64,000 nucleotides of DNA, taken from assembly GCF_017874735.1 (NCBI RefSeq), contig NZ_JAGGLV010000020.1, positions 82,437-146,436 on the forward strand. The letters run 5' to 3'. Under the pieces are notes generated by a model, which did not search any database, was not told where the DNA came from, and saw nothing but the letters and a program-made list of their open reading frames with translations. The position numbers and the translations under genes were made by a program. The stretch comes from Paenibacillus silagei. Its GTDB lineage: Bacteria; Bacillota; Bacilli; Paenibacillales; Paenibacillaceae. This document shows, in pieces, positions 56,061-64,000 of this stretch (position 1 is the first letter of the stretch; every line of letters starts with the position of its first letter).

Positions 56061-56156
56061 TAATGATTAGGGAATTCGTTATTGCATGGGCATCCGCCCA
56101 GTTCTTTATGTGGGCATTAGCATAGGATGATGTATAACCATTCGGGAGGTAACAAA

Positions 56157-56402
56157 GTGCTGAATAATCAAATGTATCCAATGCAGCAACAAATGCCGCA
56201 AGCAATCATGGTATATCCTATTGATCCCTATGTAGTCGAAACCTTAATGTCTGTAAAAGGTAAACAGGTGGTGCTCGAAACCACTCGCGGTGGGATTAGC
56301 GGCTGCTTAGTGGAAGTTAAGCCAGACCACGTTGTATTGGATACCAGGGGCCGGAAGTTTTTCGTACGAATCTGCGAGATTGTCTGGATTATGCCAGAAT
56401 AG
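56157..56402 (+). CDS. DUF2642-family protein (YuzF-like)
   Basis: An 81-residue protein. GTG at 56157 follows GGGAGG, which is better than the upstream in-frame starts. It has the YuzF pattern IDPYVVETLMSVKGKQVV, then GGISG and KPDHVVL, ending EIVWIMP. Such proteins are found in spore-forming Bacillota and resemble spore coat proteins; no enzyme motif. It lies in the same orientation as the previous gene. Confidence 0.78.
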   Translation: MLNNQMYPMQQQMPQAIMVYPIDPYVVETLMSVKGKQVVLETTRGGISGCLVEVKPDHVVLDTRGRKFFVRICEIVWIMPE

Positions 56403-56453
56403 ATTTTTGTGAGGGAGCTACGATATTAGAGATCCCCTCAGTGTTACCCTAGC

Positions 56454-56848
56454 TGGGCGCTGGGCGAGGAAGGCAGCCGACTTGTGATCAGACATGCGCT
56501 TGAGGCAGGAATCAACTTCTTCGATACCGCTAATTTGTATTCGCACGGAACCAGCGAGGAAAGTGTCAGCAGGGCGTCTCCACAATGAGAACTTGGCAGT
56601 TCGCCAAGGCCCTGCATCTCCAGAAACAGAACGGTTGGACCCGCTTCATCTCCATGCAACACAACTACAACTTAATCGCCCGCGAAGAAGAGAACGAGAT
56701 GATCCCGCTCTGTGCCGACGAAGGGATACAGACCATGGTCTTCAGTCCGCTGTCTCGTGGGGTCCTGGCCCGGCCTTGGGGTACAAAAACTGCCCGCATG
56801 GCCGCAACCGTTGGGCATGAGGTAGCGATTCCAGGTGGGGGGAAGTGA
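56454..56848 (+). pseudogene. Aldo/keto reductase remnant
   Basis: Starts inside the N-terminal part (HALEAGINFFDTANLYSHGTSEE, catalytic Asp/Tyr region) at 56454 with no start codon. A frameshift follows near 56580, and the second part holds NGWTRFISMQHNYNLIAR... and PLSRGVLARPW. About 80 residues between the two parts are missing, and the C-terminal end is absent. No longer a functional NADPH-dependent reductase. Confidence 0.85.
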
Positions 56849-56854
56849 ATTCAA

Positions 56855-56898
56855 CGGAGTAAGAGGCCCATGCGGGGTTGCATGGGCCTCTTGCTCCG
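56855..56898 (-). terminator. Long hairpin, terminator of the siderophore operon
   Basis: A 19-bp stem with one mismatch (CGGAGTAAGAGGCCCATGC against GCATGGGCCTCTTGCTCCG) around six bases, about 50 bases after the ABC stop codon. The T-run is poor, so it may act in both directions. Confidence 0.7.
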
Positions 56899-56945
56899 TT
56901 CTCTTTAATTAGGGGTCCTGACCCTTGAAGACCGTCCGATTACAT

Positions 56946-58670
56946 TTAAGAAGCTTGCGTCGCATACAATCGTGCATAAATGCCGCCGCTACGCAGCAGT
57001 TCCTCATGCGTACCCGTCTCGGCAATCTCTGTGCCCTCCAGCACGACGATCTGGTCGGCATGACGGACCGTGGATAGGCGATGGGCAATCACCAGTGTGG
57101 TGCGATCCTTTGATATTTCGTCCAGCGCCTGCTGAATCTCTTGCTCGGTCTTGGTATCCAGCGCTGATGTCGCTTCATCCAGAATGAGGATCGGTGCATT
57201 GCGCAGAATTGCCCGTGCGATCGAAATCCGCTGCTTCTGCCCTCCTGACAGTCGTACACCGCGTTCACCAATCACCGTATCGTAGCCTTGCTCCATCTGT
57301 GCTATGAAATCATGCGCTTTCGCCGCCTTCGCTGCGGCCATCACGTCTTTCCCGGTCGCATCCGCCCATCCATAAGCGATATTGTCATACACTGTGCCGT
57401 CAAACAGGAAGGTATCCTGCAGCACCATTGAGATATTGTCACGCAGGCTGGAGAGGGTTACATCCCGAATGTCGATGCCATCCACTTGAATTGAACCGGT
57501 CTGCGGGTCGTAGAACCGGTTAACGAGACTGGCCAATGTCGTCTTTCCTACACCGGTTGTACCTACAAGCGCCACCGTCTTTCCAGGCTCAATAGTCAGG
57601 TTCAGCCCTTCTAGTACAGGAGCACCATCCGGATATACGAATGTGACATTCTGAAAGGATATCTGTCCTTGTAAACGCGGCAAATGGACTGCATTTCGCT
57701 TCTCCTGTATGTCTTCCTCCTCTTCCAGCACATCATATACCCGTTTAAGACCTGCGGCAGCTCTCCCGGACATTTCCACTAAGCCGGAAAAGGACTTTAC
57801 CGGTTGATAGAACATACCCAGGTAGGCGATGAATCCAATGATATCAGCAATACTCACCTCGCCTGTTGCCATCAATCTGCCGCCTAGTATCACGACAAGC
57901 ACGGTACCCAGCGCGGTCACAAATGCCAACAACGGCACAGAGGTCTCATAGAACAGACTGGCGCGCAAATAGGTCTTAGTATGCTTCATAGCCAGACGGG
58001 AAACGTTGCCCCGCTCCTCCTCCTGCCGATTGAAAATTTGGATTTCCTTCATGCCCGACAAGTTCTCCTGAACCTTGCCAGCAATCTCTCCCCGCGCCTT
58101 GGAATTCTCTCCCCATAGCGGTGACAAGCGCTTGCTTTGCCATACCGTGATCGCAAGCAGCAACGGAATTGTGATCAGACTGATCAGTGCCAGCTTCACA
58201 TTGATCGTCAAGAGCAGGATGCCTACTCCGATAAAAGTCAGACCGTTGATGATAAAGTCAGGAATGGCATGGGCAATGTAAATTTCCGCTTCCATCGCAT
58301 CATTCACCACGCGCCCGGTCAAGTCACCCGTCCGGCTTCGATGGAAATAGCGCAAGCTCATTTGCTGATATTTGCTATATAATCTTGTTCTTAAATCTGC
58401 CACATAATGAAGTGCTGCATAATGGTTCATATAGCCGGCCAGTGATGTTCCGATGGCTTGCAGACAGGTGGCTCCAAGCAGCAACAGACCAATCTTCAGC
58501 GCTTCCGCGGCAAACCGGCTGCTGCCTTCGGTCGCCAACCCAGTCAACGAGCGGAGCGCCCAGGGCAAATAAAACCCGGCAATCGTGGCCATCACGATAC
58601 CGGCAAATCCAATGCCTAACTGCAGCCAGTATTTCCGTGCGCCCATCAGGACACGCCATGCGGTTCTCAT
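56946..58670 (-). CDS. ABC exporter (type I, homodimeric)
   Basis: A 574-residue half-transporter. The membrane domain (about 15-300) has six helices; the ATPase (about 335-574) has Walker A GTTGVGKTT, signature LSGGQKQR and Walker B ILDEATSALD. It starts four bases within the FecE-type gene end (overlap ATGA), so it is translated with the iron importer. Exporter-type proteins in iron operons can export siderophores or import them (IrtAB-like); which applies here is not shown. The ATP-binding motif is intact. Confidence 0.87.
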   Translation of the reverse strand: MRTAWRVLMGARKYWLQLGIGFAGIVMATIAGFYLPWALRSLTGLATEGSSRFAAEALKIGLLLLGATCLQAIGTSLAGYMNHYAALHYVADLRTRLYSKYQQMSLRYFHRSRTGDLTGRVVNDAMEAEIYIAHAIPDFIINGLTFIGVGILLLTINVKLALISLITIPLLLAITVWQSKRLSPLWGENSKARGEIAGKVQENLSGMKEIQIFNRQEEERGNVSRLAMKHTKTYLRASLFYETSVPLLAFVTALGTVLVVILGGRLMATGEVSIADIIGFIAYLGMFYQPVKSFSGLVEMSGRAAAGLKRVYDVLEEEEDIQEKRNAVHLPRLQGQISFQNVTFVYPDGAPVLEGLNLTIEPGKTVALVGTTGVGKTTLASLVNRFYDPQTGSIQVDGIDIRDVTLSSLRDNISMVLQDTFLFDGTVYDNIAYGWADATGKDVMAAAKAAKAHDFIAQMEQGYDTVIGERGVRLSGGQKQRISIARAILRNAPILILDEATSALDTKTEQEIQQALDEISKDRTTLVIAHRLSTVRHADQIVVLEGTEIAETGTHEELLRSGGIYARLYATQAS

Positions 58671-59524
58671 GTGGCACTCGACTCCTTCTGTTCCTCAGCT
58701 TGCAGGAATCCTTGATCTGCTGCTTGGTCTCTACGCTTATCACGCAATAGCTCGTACGTCACATACACCGGCCGCCCTGTTCGCGGTTCCAGCATAATCT
58801 CGGCATCAATAGCAAACACCTCACGCAGCGTCTGTACCGTCATTACACGCTCTGGCGAGCCATGCTCCACCACCTGGCCCTCACGAATCGCCACCATATA
58901 GTCGGAGAAGCGCGCTGCCAGATTCAGGTCATGCAGCACCATCACAATCGTCACCTGCTGGCTGCGATTCAGTTCATAGAGCAGTTCCAGCACTTCAAGT
59001 TGATGCGCCAGGTCCAGATAGGTAGTGGGTTCATCCAGCAGGATCAGATCGGTCTGCTGGGCGAGCGCCATCGCAATCCATACGCGCTGACGCTGACCGC
59101 CAGAGAGCGTATCCACCTCACGATGCTCAAACGCCGTAAGCTGTGTAACCGATAGCGCCCAGGTGACTACTTGCTTATCCTCTTTGGAGAGCTTGCCGAA
59201 ACCCCGCTGATGAGGAAAACGCCCATAGGCGACTAATTGGCCGACCGTCAAGCCACTCGGTGCGGTTGGCGTCTGTGGCAGAATCGCCATCTGCTTGGCG
59301 ACTTCCTTGGTGGACAATGTGCGGATATCGGCACCATTCAGATAGACCGTACCATTATTCGGCTTGAGCAGCCGGCCGACTGCCTTGAGTACGGTTGATT
59401 TGCCGCATCCATTGGGACCAATAATCGAGGTGATCTGTCCACGCGGAATCTGCAAATCCAGTTCTTTGACGATAAGCGTGTCATTATAGGCAATATCAAT
59501 TTGCTCTGCTGTAATACTGTCCAT
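58667..59524 (-). CDS. Iron-siderophore ABC transporter ATPase (FecE/FepC type)
   Basis: A 285-residue ATPase that powers uptake of ferric siderophore. Walker A GPNGCGKST, signature LSGGQRQRVWIAMAL, Walker B LILLDEPTTYLD, and the VLHDLNLAARF switch region are typical of the FecE family. It is the fourth gene of the operon, ten bases after the second FecCD gene. The N-terminal ATPase region is complete and the C-terminal tail is slightly long. Confidence 0.92.
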   Translation of the reverse strand: MDSITAEQIDIAYNDTLIVKELDLQIPRGQITSIIGPNGCGKSTVLKAVGRLLKPNNGTVYLNGADIRTLSTKEVAKQMAILPQTPTAPSGLTVGQLVAYGRFPHQRGFGKLSKEDKQVVTWALSVTQLTAFEHREVDTLSGGQRQRVWIAMALAQQTDLILLDEPTTYLDLAHQLEVLELLYELNRSQQVTIVMVLHDLNLAARFSDYMVAIREGQVVEHGSPERVMTVQTLREVFAIDAEIMLEPRTGRPVYVTYELLRDKRRDQAADQGFLQAEEQKESSAT

Positions 59525-59533
59525 GACGTCCTC

Positions 59534-60547
59534 CTAATTGGCCTTCGCTAGTAAATAAAGAAAGTACGGAACACTGATGACCGTAATGACGATTCCCGTC
59601 GGCACATCTCCTCCCAGGTTAACCGTGCGCGTAATCGTATCTGCCAGCACCACGACTAATCCGCCGGTCAGGCTGGCAGCCGGAATGAGCAATTTGTGAT
59701 CGGGCCCGACCAGTTTCCTTGCCATATGCGGAGCGATCAAGCCAACGAAGAAGAAGCTCCCGCCAACAGCTACACTGCCAGAGGATAAAGCAACGGCAGC
59801 GATCGACAACCCCAAAAACTGCCGCTTCACGGAAAGTCCCAGCCCTTCTGCCGTCTGATAGCCCAGATGGAGGGTGTTCAGCATCCGGGACTTGTAGAAA
59901 ATATAGCCGATTAAAATCAAGACCCAGGGTGCCAGTACGGCAATATAGCGCCAATCAGCGCCCCACAAGCTCCCCGCCAGCCAATTCAACATGAAGTCCA
60001 TCTGCGAATCATCCAGCTTGAGTGTCAGGAAGGTGGTCAGCGCCCCATACCCGCTTCCAAGTGCGACCCCGGTTAAGATCAGACCGATTGGCGAGAGGTT
60101 TCGCCCACGGTGATACGATAATAAGAAGATCAATCCCGCCGCCAGCAGGCCGCCAACAAAGGCCAGCAGCGGCAGGGCAATGAAGGAACTTTTTCCTGCC
60201 GATGCGATGAATACTACGAAGAACAGGACAAACAAACCCGATCCTGAACTAATCCCCAGTGTCCCCGGACTAGCCATGTCATTGCGCAGCAAACTCTGCA
60301 TCACGACCCCAGCCGCGCCCATTCCCAGACCTACCAAGATCGACAGTACGATTCGTGGCATTCGAAAATCGAACAGGATCAGATTGTGCTTACCGGTGCC
60401 GTTACCCAGGAGGACATTCAGCACTTCTAGCGGTGAAAGATTCATCTTGCCGGAATTCATGCTAATGACAGCAAACATAAGGATGAGCACCATAAGCACT
60501 ACATTGACGAGGATACCCCGTTGCACCGTATAACGCTGCTTGATCAC
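59534..60547 (-). CDS. Iron-siderophore ABC permease (FecCD family)
   Basis: A 337-residue permease with about nine to ten membrane helices and motifs GMGAAGVVMQSLLRNDMASPGTLGIS and GLIAPHMARKLVG. It forms a heterodimer with the other FecCD protein. Overlaps that gene by four bases (ATGA). Confidence 0.92.
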   Translation of the reverse strand: MIKQRYTVQRGILVNVVLMVLILMFAVISMNSGKMNLSPLEVLNVLLGNGTGKHNLILFDFRMPRIVLSILVGLGMGAAGVVMQSLLRNDMASPGTLGISSGSGLFVLFFVVFIASAGKSSFIALPLLAFVGGLLAAGLIFLLSYHRGRNLSPIGLILTGVALGSGYGALTTFLTLKLDDSQMDFMLNWLAGSLWGADWRYIAVLAPWVLILIGYIFYKSRMLNTLHLGYQTAEGLGLSVKRQFLGLSIAAVALSSGSVAVGGSFFFVGLIAPHMARKLVGPDHKLLIPAASLTGGLVVVLADTITRTVNLGGDVPTGIVITVISVPYFLYLLAKAN

Positions 60548-61581
60548 TCGAATTCCCTCCTTTGCCTGCGGGCCAGGAAGAGAAAGTACGGCACACCAAT
60601 GATAGAAAAAATAATGCCAATCGGTGTTTCGAACGGCTTATTGATCAAACGGCCAGCCAGATCGGCCGATACGGTCAGCAACGCACCATATAGCGCAGCT
60701 GCCGGAATAATGTACCGGTAGTCGACACCGACCATGTATCGTACAATATGCGGGGTAATCAGACCCACAAAACCGATTGGGCCAACCACGACAACAGCCA
60801 GTCCAGTCAGCACGAGCACGATAATCGTCGATAGTCCCTTGACCAGTCCGCTGCGAATACCGAGTCCACTTGCCACATCATCCCCCAGACTAAGCAGTGT
60901 AACGGAAGGAGCTAGCGCCAGCGCCAGCAGGATACCACCAACAAATAAGGGGGAAATAATCAGTAATTCCTCCCACTTGGCCCCGGCTGTACTGCCTGCG
61001 GTCCAGAATGCCAATGCCCGGCCCAGGTTGTAATTGATCGCCAAATACTGACTGAGTGCGCCGAACAGCATGGAGATGGACAGCCCTGCCAGCACCAGCC
61101 GCTGAGGTGTCATCCCGCGCTTGCCCAGTGACGCGATGAAGTACGTGATCCCGGTCGCAAGTGCTGCTCCCAGACAAGCGAACAGCATCATCTGCCCATA
61201 CGAATACCCCGGTAGGAAGGCCAGGCACAGCGCAATTGCGAATGCTGCCCCGGAGCTGATCCCCATCAGCCCGGAGTCGGCCAGCGGATTACGCGTTGTC
61301 CCCTGCATGATCGCACCACAAACCGCAAGGCTACATCCGACGATCAGATCGGCTACGGTACGGGGAAGACGTAGGGTTTGAATAATTTGATGTTCAGTGA
61401 GCGTTGGATCAAACCGGAAAATAGCCTCCCATGCAGTCGCTAACCTCATGTCAGCGGCACCAAAGCTAATCGACGCCGCTGACATGAGAACCGTTAATCC
61501 AAGCCCTACCACCATGTACATGGTGAAGTTCACCGCCCCACGGCGATTTTGTTCAGGCTTGTTATTCATCGTATTTCCCAA
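60544..61581 (-). CDS. Iron-siderophore ABC permease (FecCD family)
   Basis: A 345-residue permease, partner of the protein above; carries CGAIMQGTTRNPLADSGLMGISSGAA and GLITPHIVRYMVG. First permease after the AraC/binding-protein fusion, with only five bases between them. Together with the second FecCD, FecE-type ATPase and lipoprotein it makes a complete ferric siderophore importer. Confidence 0.93.
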   Translation of the reverse strand: MGNTMNNKPEQNRRGAVNFTMYMVVGLGLTVLMSAASISFGAADMRLATAWEAIFRFDPTLTEHQIIQTLRLPRTVADLIVGCSLAVCGAIMQGTTRNPLADSGLMGISSGAAFAIALCLAFLPGYSYGQMMLFACLGAALATGITYFIASLGKRGMTPQRLVLAGLSISMLFGALSQYLAINYNLGRALAFWTAGSTAGAKWEELLIISPLFVGGILLALALAPSVTLLSLGDDVASGLGIRSGLVKGLSTIIVLVLTGLAVVVVGPIGFVGLITPHIVRYMVGVDYRYIIPAAALYGALLTVSADLAGRLINKPFETPIGIIFSIIGVPYFLFLARRQRREFE

Positions 61582-61586
61582 TCCCC

Positions 61587-63572
61587 TTATTTAGCTAATG
61601 CCAGCAGTTGATTGACAATATGATCGATCAATGCACTGGAGGTCATTATATCCGTGGACCAAGATAGCGATGAACCCACCGTTACAATCCGGTTATGTTG
61701 CACAGCAGGTAGTGATTTCCAAACCGCATGATCAGCAGGAACTTCCGTATCTCCTAAGGCGATCAAATAATCCCCCATGTAAGCGGGCAAGACCTCCATA
61801 GAGATTTCTCCCCAATATTTATCTGCATCAATGATATCAGTTAGAACCTTTGACGGTGCCTTCATCTGAAGCTGGTTATACATAAGCTCGCCAACCGCAT
61901 GCTTGGCTCCAGCGATGGCGTTCGTTTTATCACTGAATTCTCCCAGAGTAACCGTCTTGTCTGAAAGGCCTGCACTCTTAAGGGATAGCTTCGCTTCTTC
62001 GATTTTATTCGCATAAGTATTCAACACAGCCTTAGCCTCATCCGGCTTATTCAAAATATCACCAATAAATTGGATTCGTTCTTCTGTAGTCATATCACCA
62101 TAAGGGATATAAATGGTTGGGGCAATTTTGGATAAATCCTCATAATTCTCTTCGCCCCATGCTAAGATGATCAAGTCAGGCTCAAGAGTCATGACATCTT
62201 CCGGCTCCATTTTTATGTTAATTGAATCTTTAATCTCGTTAGAATATACAGCCTCTATCTCGCCCCTTGTTGCTCTCGCCACACCTAACGGAGTTACACC
62301 TAACGCTACCACATCACCAACCAGATAATCGACTACAACACGCTGAGGGTTGTTAGGCACCTCGACATCACCTTTTACTGTGGATATCGTTCTGGTCTGC
62401 GAGACTGCTTCTGAAGCTTTCGCCTCTGGAACTTCCTGTTGTGTCGTCTGCCCGGTCTCCGCAGGCGTGTTCACCGTTCCCCTATTATTCGCTGGCGTCC
62501 CCGACGTACATGCCGTTAGCAACAGCATCAGGCTCATCGCCGCCACAAAGATCATTTCTTTACTTCGTACTTGTCCAAACATGCTTGATTCCCCATCTCT
62601 ATAAGACTTGACTAGACTCGCCAGTTCCCTCTCATTGTAATGAAGATGAGAATCATTATCAATACCATCAACCTGCATGGATGGTGCGTTTATTTTCCGG
62701 TAATCACTCGGCGTCATCTTGTAATACTTCTTAAACATCCGAAACAGGTTCTTCTCATCAGCAAATCCAGATCCTGTTGCTATCTCTTTAATGGTTGCCT
62801 CTGTATACTTCAAGTCATGACAGGCAGCTTCAATCCTTCTCTGAATGAGGTACTCCTGTAAGCTCATCCCTTCCTTCTTTTTGAACAACCGCGTTAATTG
62901 CCCGCCACTGATCCCAAACATAGCGGCAATGTCCTGGAACATAATCGGCTCCCGGTAATGTTTATCAAGATATATTTTGGCAGAGCTGGCTGGAAAGGGC
63001 TGGAGATAGCGAATCTCGCCCCCCTCAAAATCTCTATACACCCTATGAATCAATTGATATAGAAAACTCTTGGCCTGAAGCTGATCCATCGCCTTACCGC
63101 GGTTCCAGTCATTCAACATTTGTTGAAACCAATCGAGCAGCAAAATGGGATTACTTGGTGTATAACCAAACTGTTGAACAAATGGATTGACTTGCTCCAG
63201 TAATTGCAGCAGGTGCTTCTTGTGGAAAAGAGGGGATTCCGCTTTATAAAAGACCATAAAGGTCTTCACACTCTCCCTTTTAGGCCAAATACTGAGCAGG
63301 CTCCCCTTCCCGCCATGAACTAGACCGAAGCGTTCCATTCCGAATGTGGTTTCATTCAGTTGAATTTGCGCTTCCCCTCCACAGGCATAGATAAACATGC
63401 TGCTAGGCATTTTATACTGCTCCAAAGGGTAGGCGGACGCTATATTCTGAAAGCGTACATCTATTAATGTAATGATCGAACGTGTCCAAATGCGGGCCAT
63501 CGTATCGATCATCTCCGGTGTAAATACCTGGCTTGCTTCTGCTTCTTCTTGCATCAATCCGCGCTCCCTCAT
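61587..63572 (-). CDS. AraC-type regulator fused to siderophore-binding lipoprotein
   Basis: A 661-codon frame with two parts. Residues 1-300 form an AraC-like regulator: cupin-like N-terminus and a double helix-turn-helix (about 200-297; IAAMFGISGGQLTRLFKKKEG, MTPSDYRK). Residues 331-661 form a complete FeuA/FhuD-type binding protein with its own signal peptide, lipobox LLTAC and Cys355. B. subtilis Btr is a known AraC protein with an SBP-like domain, but it has no signal peptide. M331 (62582) has its own promoter and Fur-like box upstream, so the binding protein may be made separately. For the long form, ATG 63554 is an alternative start with GGGAG. Confidence 0.85.
   Translation of the reverse strand: MRERGLMQEEAEASQVFTPEMIDTMARIWTRSIITLIDVRFQNIASAYPLEQYKMPSSMFIYACGGEAQIQLNETTFGMERFGLVHGGKGSLLSIWPKRESVKTFMVFYKAESPLFHKKHLLQLLEQVNPFVQQFGYTPSNPILLLDWFQQMLNDWNRGKAMDQLQAKSFLYQLIHRVYRDFEGGEIRYLQPFPASSAKIYLDKHYREPIMFQDIAAMFGISGGQLTRLFKKKEGMSLQEYLIQRRIEAACHDLKYTEATIKEIATGSGFADEKNLFRMFKKYYKMTPSDYRKINAPSMQVDGIDNDSHLHYNERELASLVKSYRDGESSMFGQVRSKEMIFVAAMSLMLLLTACTSGTPANNRGTVNTPAETGQTTQQEVPEAKASEAVSQTRTISTVKGDVEVPNNPQRVVVDYLVGDVVALGVTPLGVARATRGEIEAVYSNEIKDSINIKMEPEDVMTLEPDLIILAWGEENYEDLSKIAPTIYIPYGDMTTEERIQFIGDILNKPDEAKAVLNTYANKIEEAKLSLKSAGLSDKTVTLGEFSDKTNAIAGAKHAVGELMYNQLQMKAPSKVLTDIIDADKYWGEISMEVLPAYMGDYLIALGDTEVPADHAVWKSLPAVQHNRIVTVGSSLSWSTDIMTSSALIDHIVNQLLALAK
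62634..62662 (-). promoter_or_regulatory. Internal sigma-A-like promoter with overlapping Fur box
   Basis: Minus-strand TTGATA (62662-62657) and TACAAT (62639-62634) are exactly 17 bases apart, each one base off consensus. The site TGATAATGATTCTCA (62661-62647) overlaps the -35 and has one mismatch to the Fur 7-1-7 box. Transcription would start near 62627, and the ATG for the lipoprotein is at 62582 behind GGGG. This sits inside the linker of the fused coding sequence. Confidence 0.75.
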
Positions 63573-63612
63573 CTCACTTGTCCCAATTGATATACCTTCC
63601 TTTAATTGATTT

Positions 63613-63627
63613 TGATTATCATTATCA
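63613..63627. promoter_or_regulatory. Fur box upstream of the siderophore operon
   Basis: TGATTATCATTATCA (minus strand TGATAATGATAATCA), one mismatch to the 7-1-7 Fur consensus, about 40-55 bases before the start codon. It overlaps a weak promoter (TTGAGT, 17 bases, CAAAAT). Iron would repress the operon. Confidence 0.8.
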
Positions 63628-63721
63628 TAATACTCAAGATTAGTATATCATCATTAAGTGACATTGGTACTCTCATACTCAGTGTTCAGCATTTATAAAC
63701 CGCCGTCTCAAAGTTTACCGC

Positions 63722-63865
63722 TTGCCACCGCCCTCCACTATGCATAAGCGAAGATCAGAAAAACTGTTGGAGCAATTAATGGCGGAACGACTAATGACTA
63801 CACGGGGCTTGGCCCCTCCCATGACCGGACTTTCACCGGTTAGAAGGTACGTGCTTTCTGGGCAC
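63722..63865 (-). mobile_element. Probable group II intron 5' fragment
   Basis: Minus strand starts GTGCCCAGAAAGCAC, then CCGGTGAAAGTCCGGT and GGAGGGGCCAAGCCCC, a pattern typical of group II intron domain I. No reverse transcriptase frame follows, so it is a remnant. Recognition is by motif memory only. Confidence 0.35.
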
Positions 63866-63871
63866 GCCAAA

Positions 63872-64000
63872 GGGGCTGTCCCAAAAGTAGATACTCTACT
63901 GGTGAGGAAAAATCCCATGCCTTCTTAAAAGATGAATTTGTAAGAAAGGGAGCGATTCTCCGTTATTGGAGGATCGCTCCCTTGCGTTTCTGGTCATTCG
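63872..64000. mobile_element. Possible insertion-sequence end, continuing beyond the window
   Basis: GGGGCTGTCCCAAAAG (63872-63887) matches the terminal inverted repeats common in several IS families (IS1182- and IS4-like). The element would lie to the right. A 16-bp hairpin with one mismatch (63946-63961 with 63968-63983) lies inside. No transposase is visible in the remaining 130 bases. Confidence 0.3.

Noticed and set aside
63722..63928. 68-codon frame on the plus strand
   Set aside because: It crosses the intron-like RNA motifs and the IS end and has no ribosome binding site.

Overview
The window looks like chromosomal DNA of a soil or plant-associated Bacillota, most likely Paenibacillus. 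The grounds are the LplB/LplC/LipO-type sugar ABC transporters paired with glycoside hydrolases, a large secreted GH10 xylanase with CBM22 and CBM9 modules, a membrane-bound AraC regulator, strong AGGAGG ribosome binding sites with GTG/TTG starts, and an AraC-siderophore binding protein fusion. The genus is inferred from gene content, not from a marker gene. No rRNA or tRNA gene was found.

Left part (1-23.8 kb) is carbohydrate use, almost all on the minus strand. It holds the N-terminal ~1,030 residues of a modular xylanase, a 51-bp tandem palindromic repeat, and an operon for an oligosaccharide importer plus GH95 enzyme. Next come a regulator/transport cluster (ROK repressor, ROK sugar kinase, MFS carrier, membrane AraC regulator), GNAT and TetR genes, a GH51 arabinofuranosidase, a GH5 enzyme and a divergent AraC regulator. 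Together these suggest use of arabinoxylan or other plant cell wall glycans.

An AT-rich island (about 23.87-29.3 kb) interrupts this. It holds a complete DarT-DarG toxin-antitoxin pair flanked on both sides by RES-domain proteins. One has an unusual N-terminal repeat region; the other has cysteine pairs that may bind metal. This is the best candidate for an undescribed defence arrangement. Its right edge abuts a decayed copy (29.3-30.86 kb) of the intact ABC exporter pair at 38.5-42.0 kb.

30.9-38.3 kb is a second sugar operon (LplB, LplC, binding protein, GH2) with two identical 16-bp palindromic operators in front of it and a LacI regulator upstream. 38.5-45.6 kb holds the heterodimeric ABC exporter, a CPBP protease and a two-component system. 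45.7-50.6 kb is AT-rich and holds small and secreted proteins, including a frameshifted cohesin-domain protein. 50.6-55.5 kb is a PadR-controlled operon with HAAS-domain and DUF4097 proteins and a MacB/FtsX-type ABC transporter. 55.6-56.85 kb has small proteins and an aldo/keto reductase relic.

56.9-63.6 kb is an iron-siderophore operon read on the minus strand: AraC-binding protein fusion, two FecCD permeases, FecE ATPase, ABC exporter. The fusion gene carries an internal sigma-A-like promoter that overlaps a Fur-box-like sequence just before the binding-protein half. The right edge (63.7-64 kb) shows a probable group II intron fragment and an insertion-sequence end.
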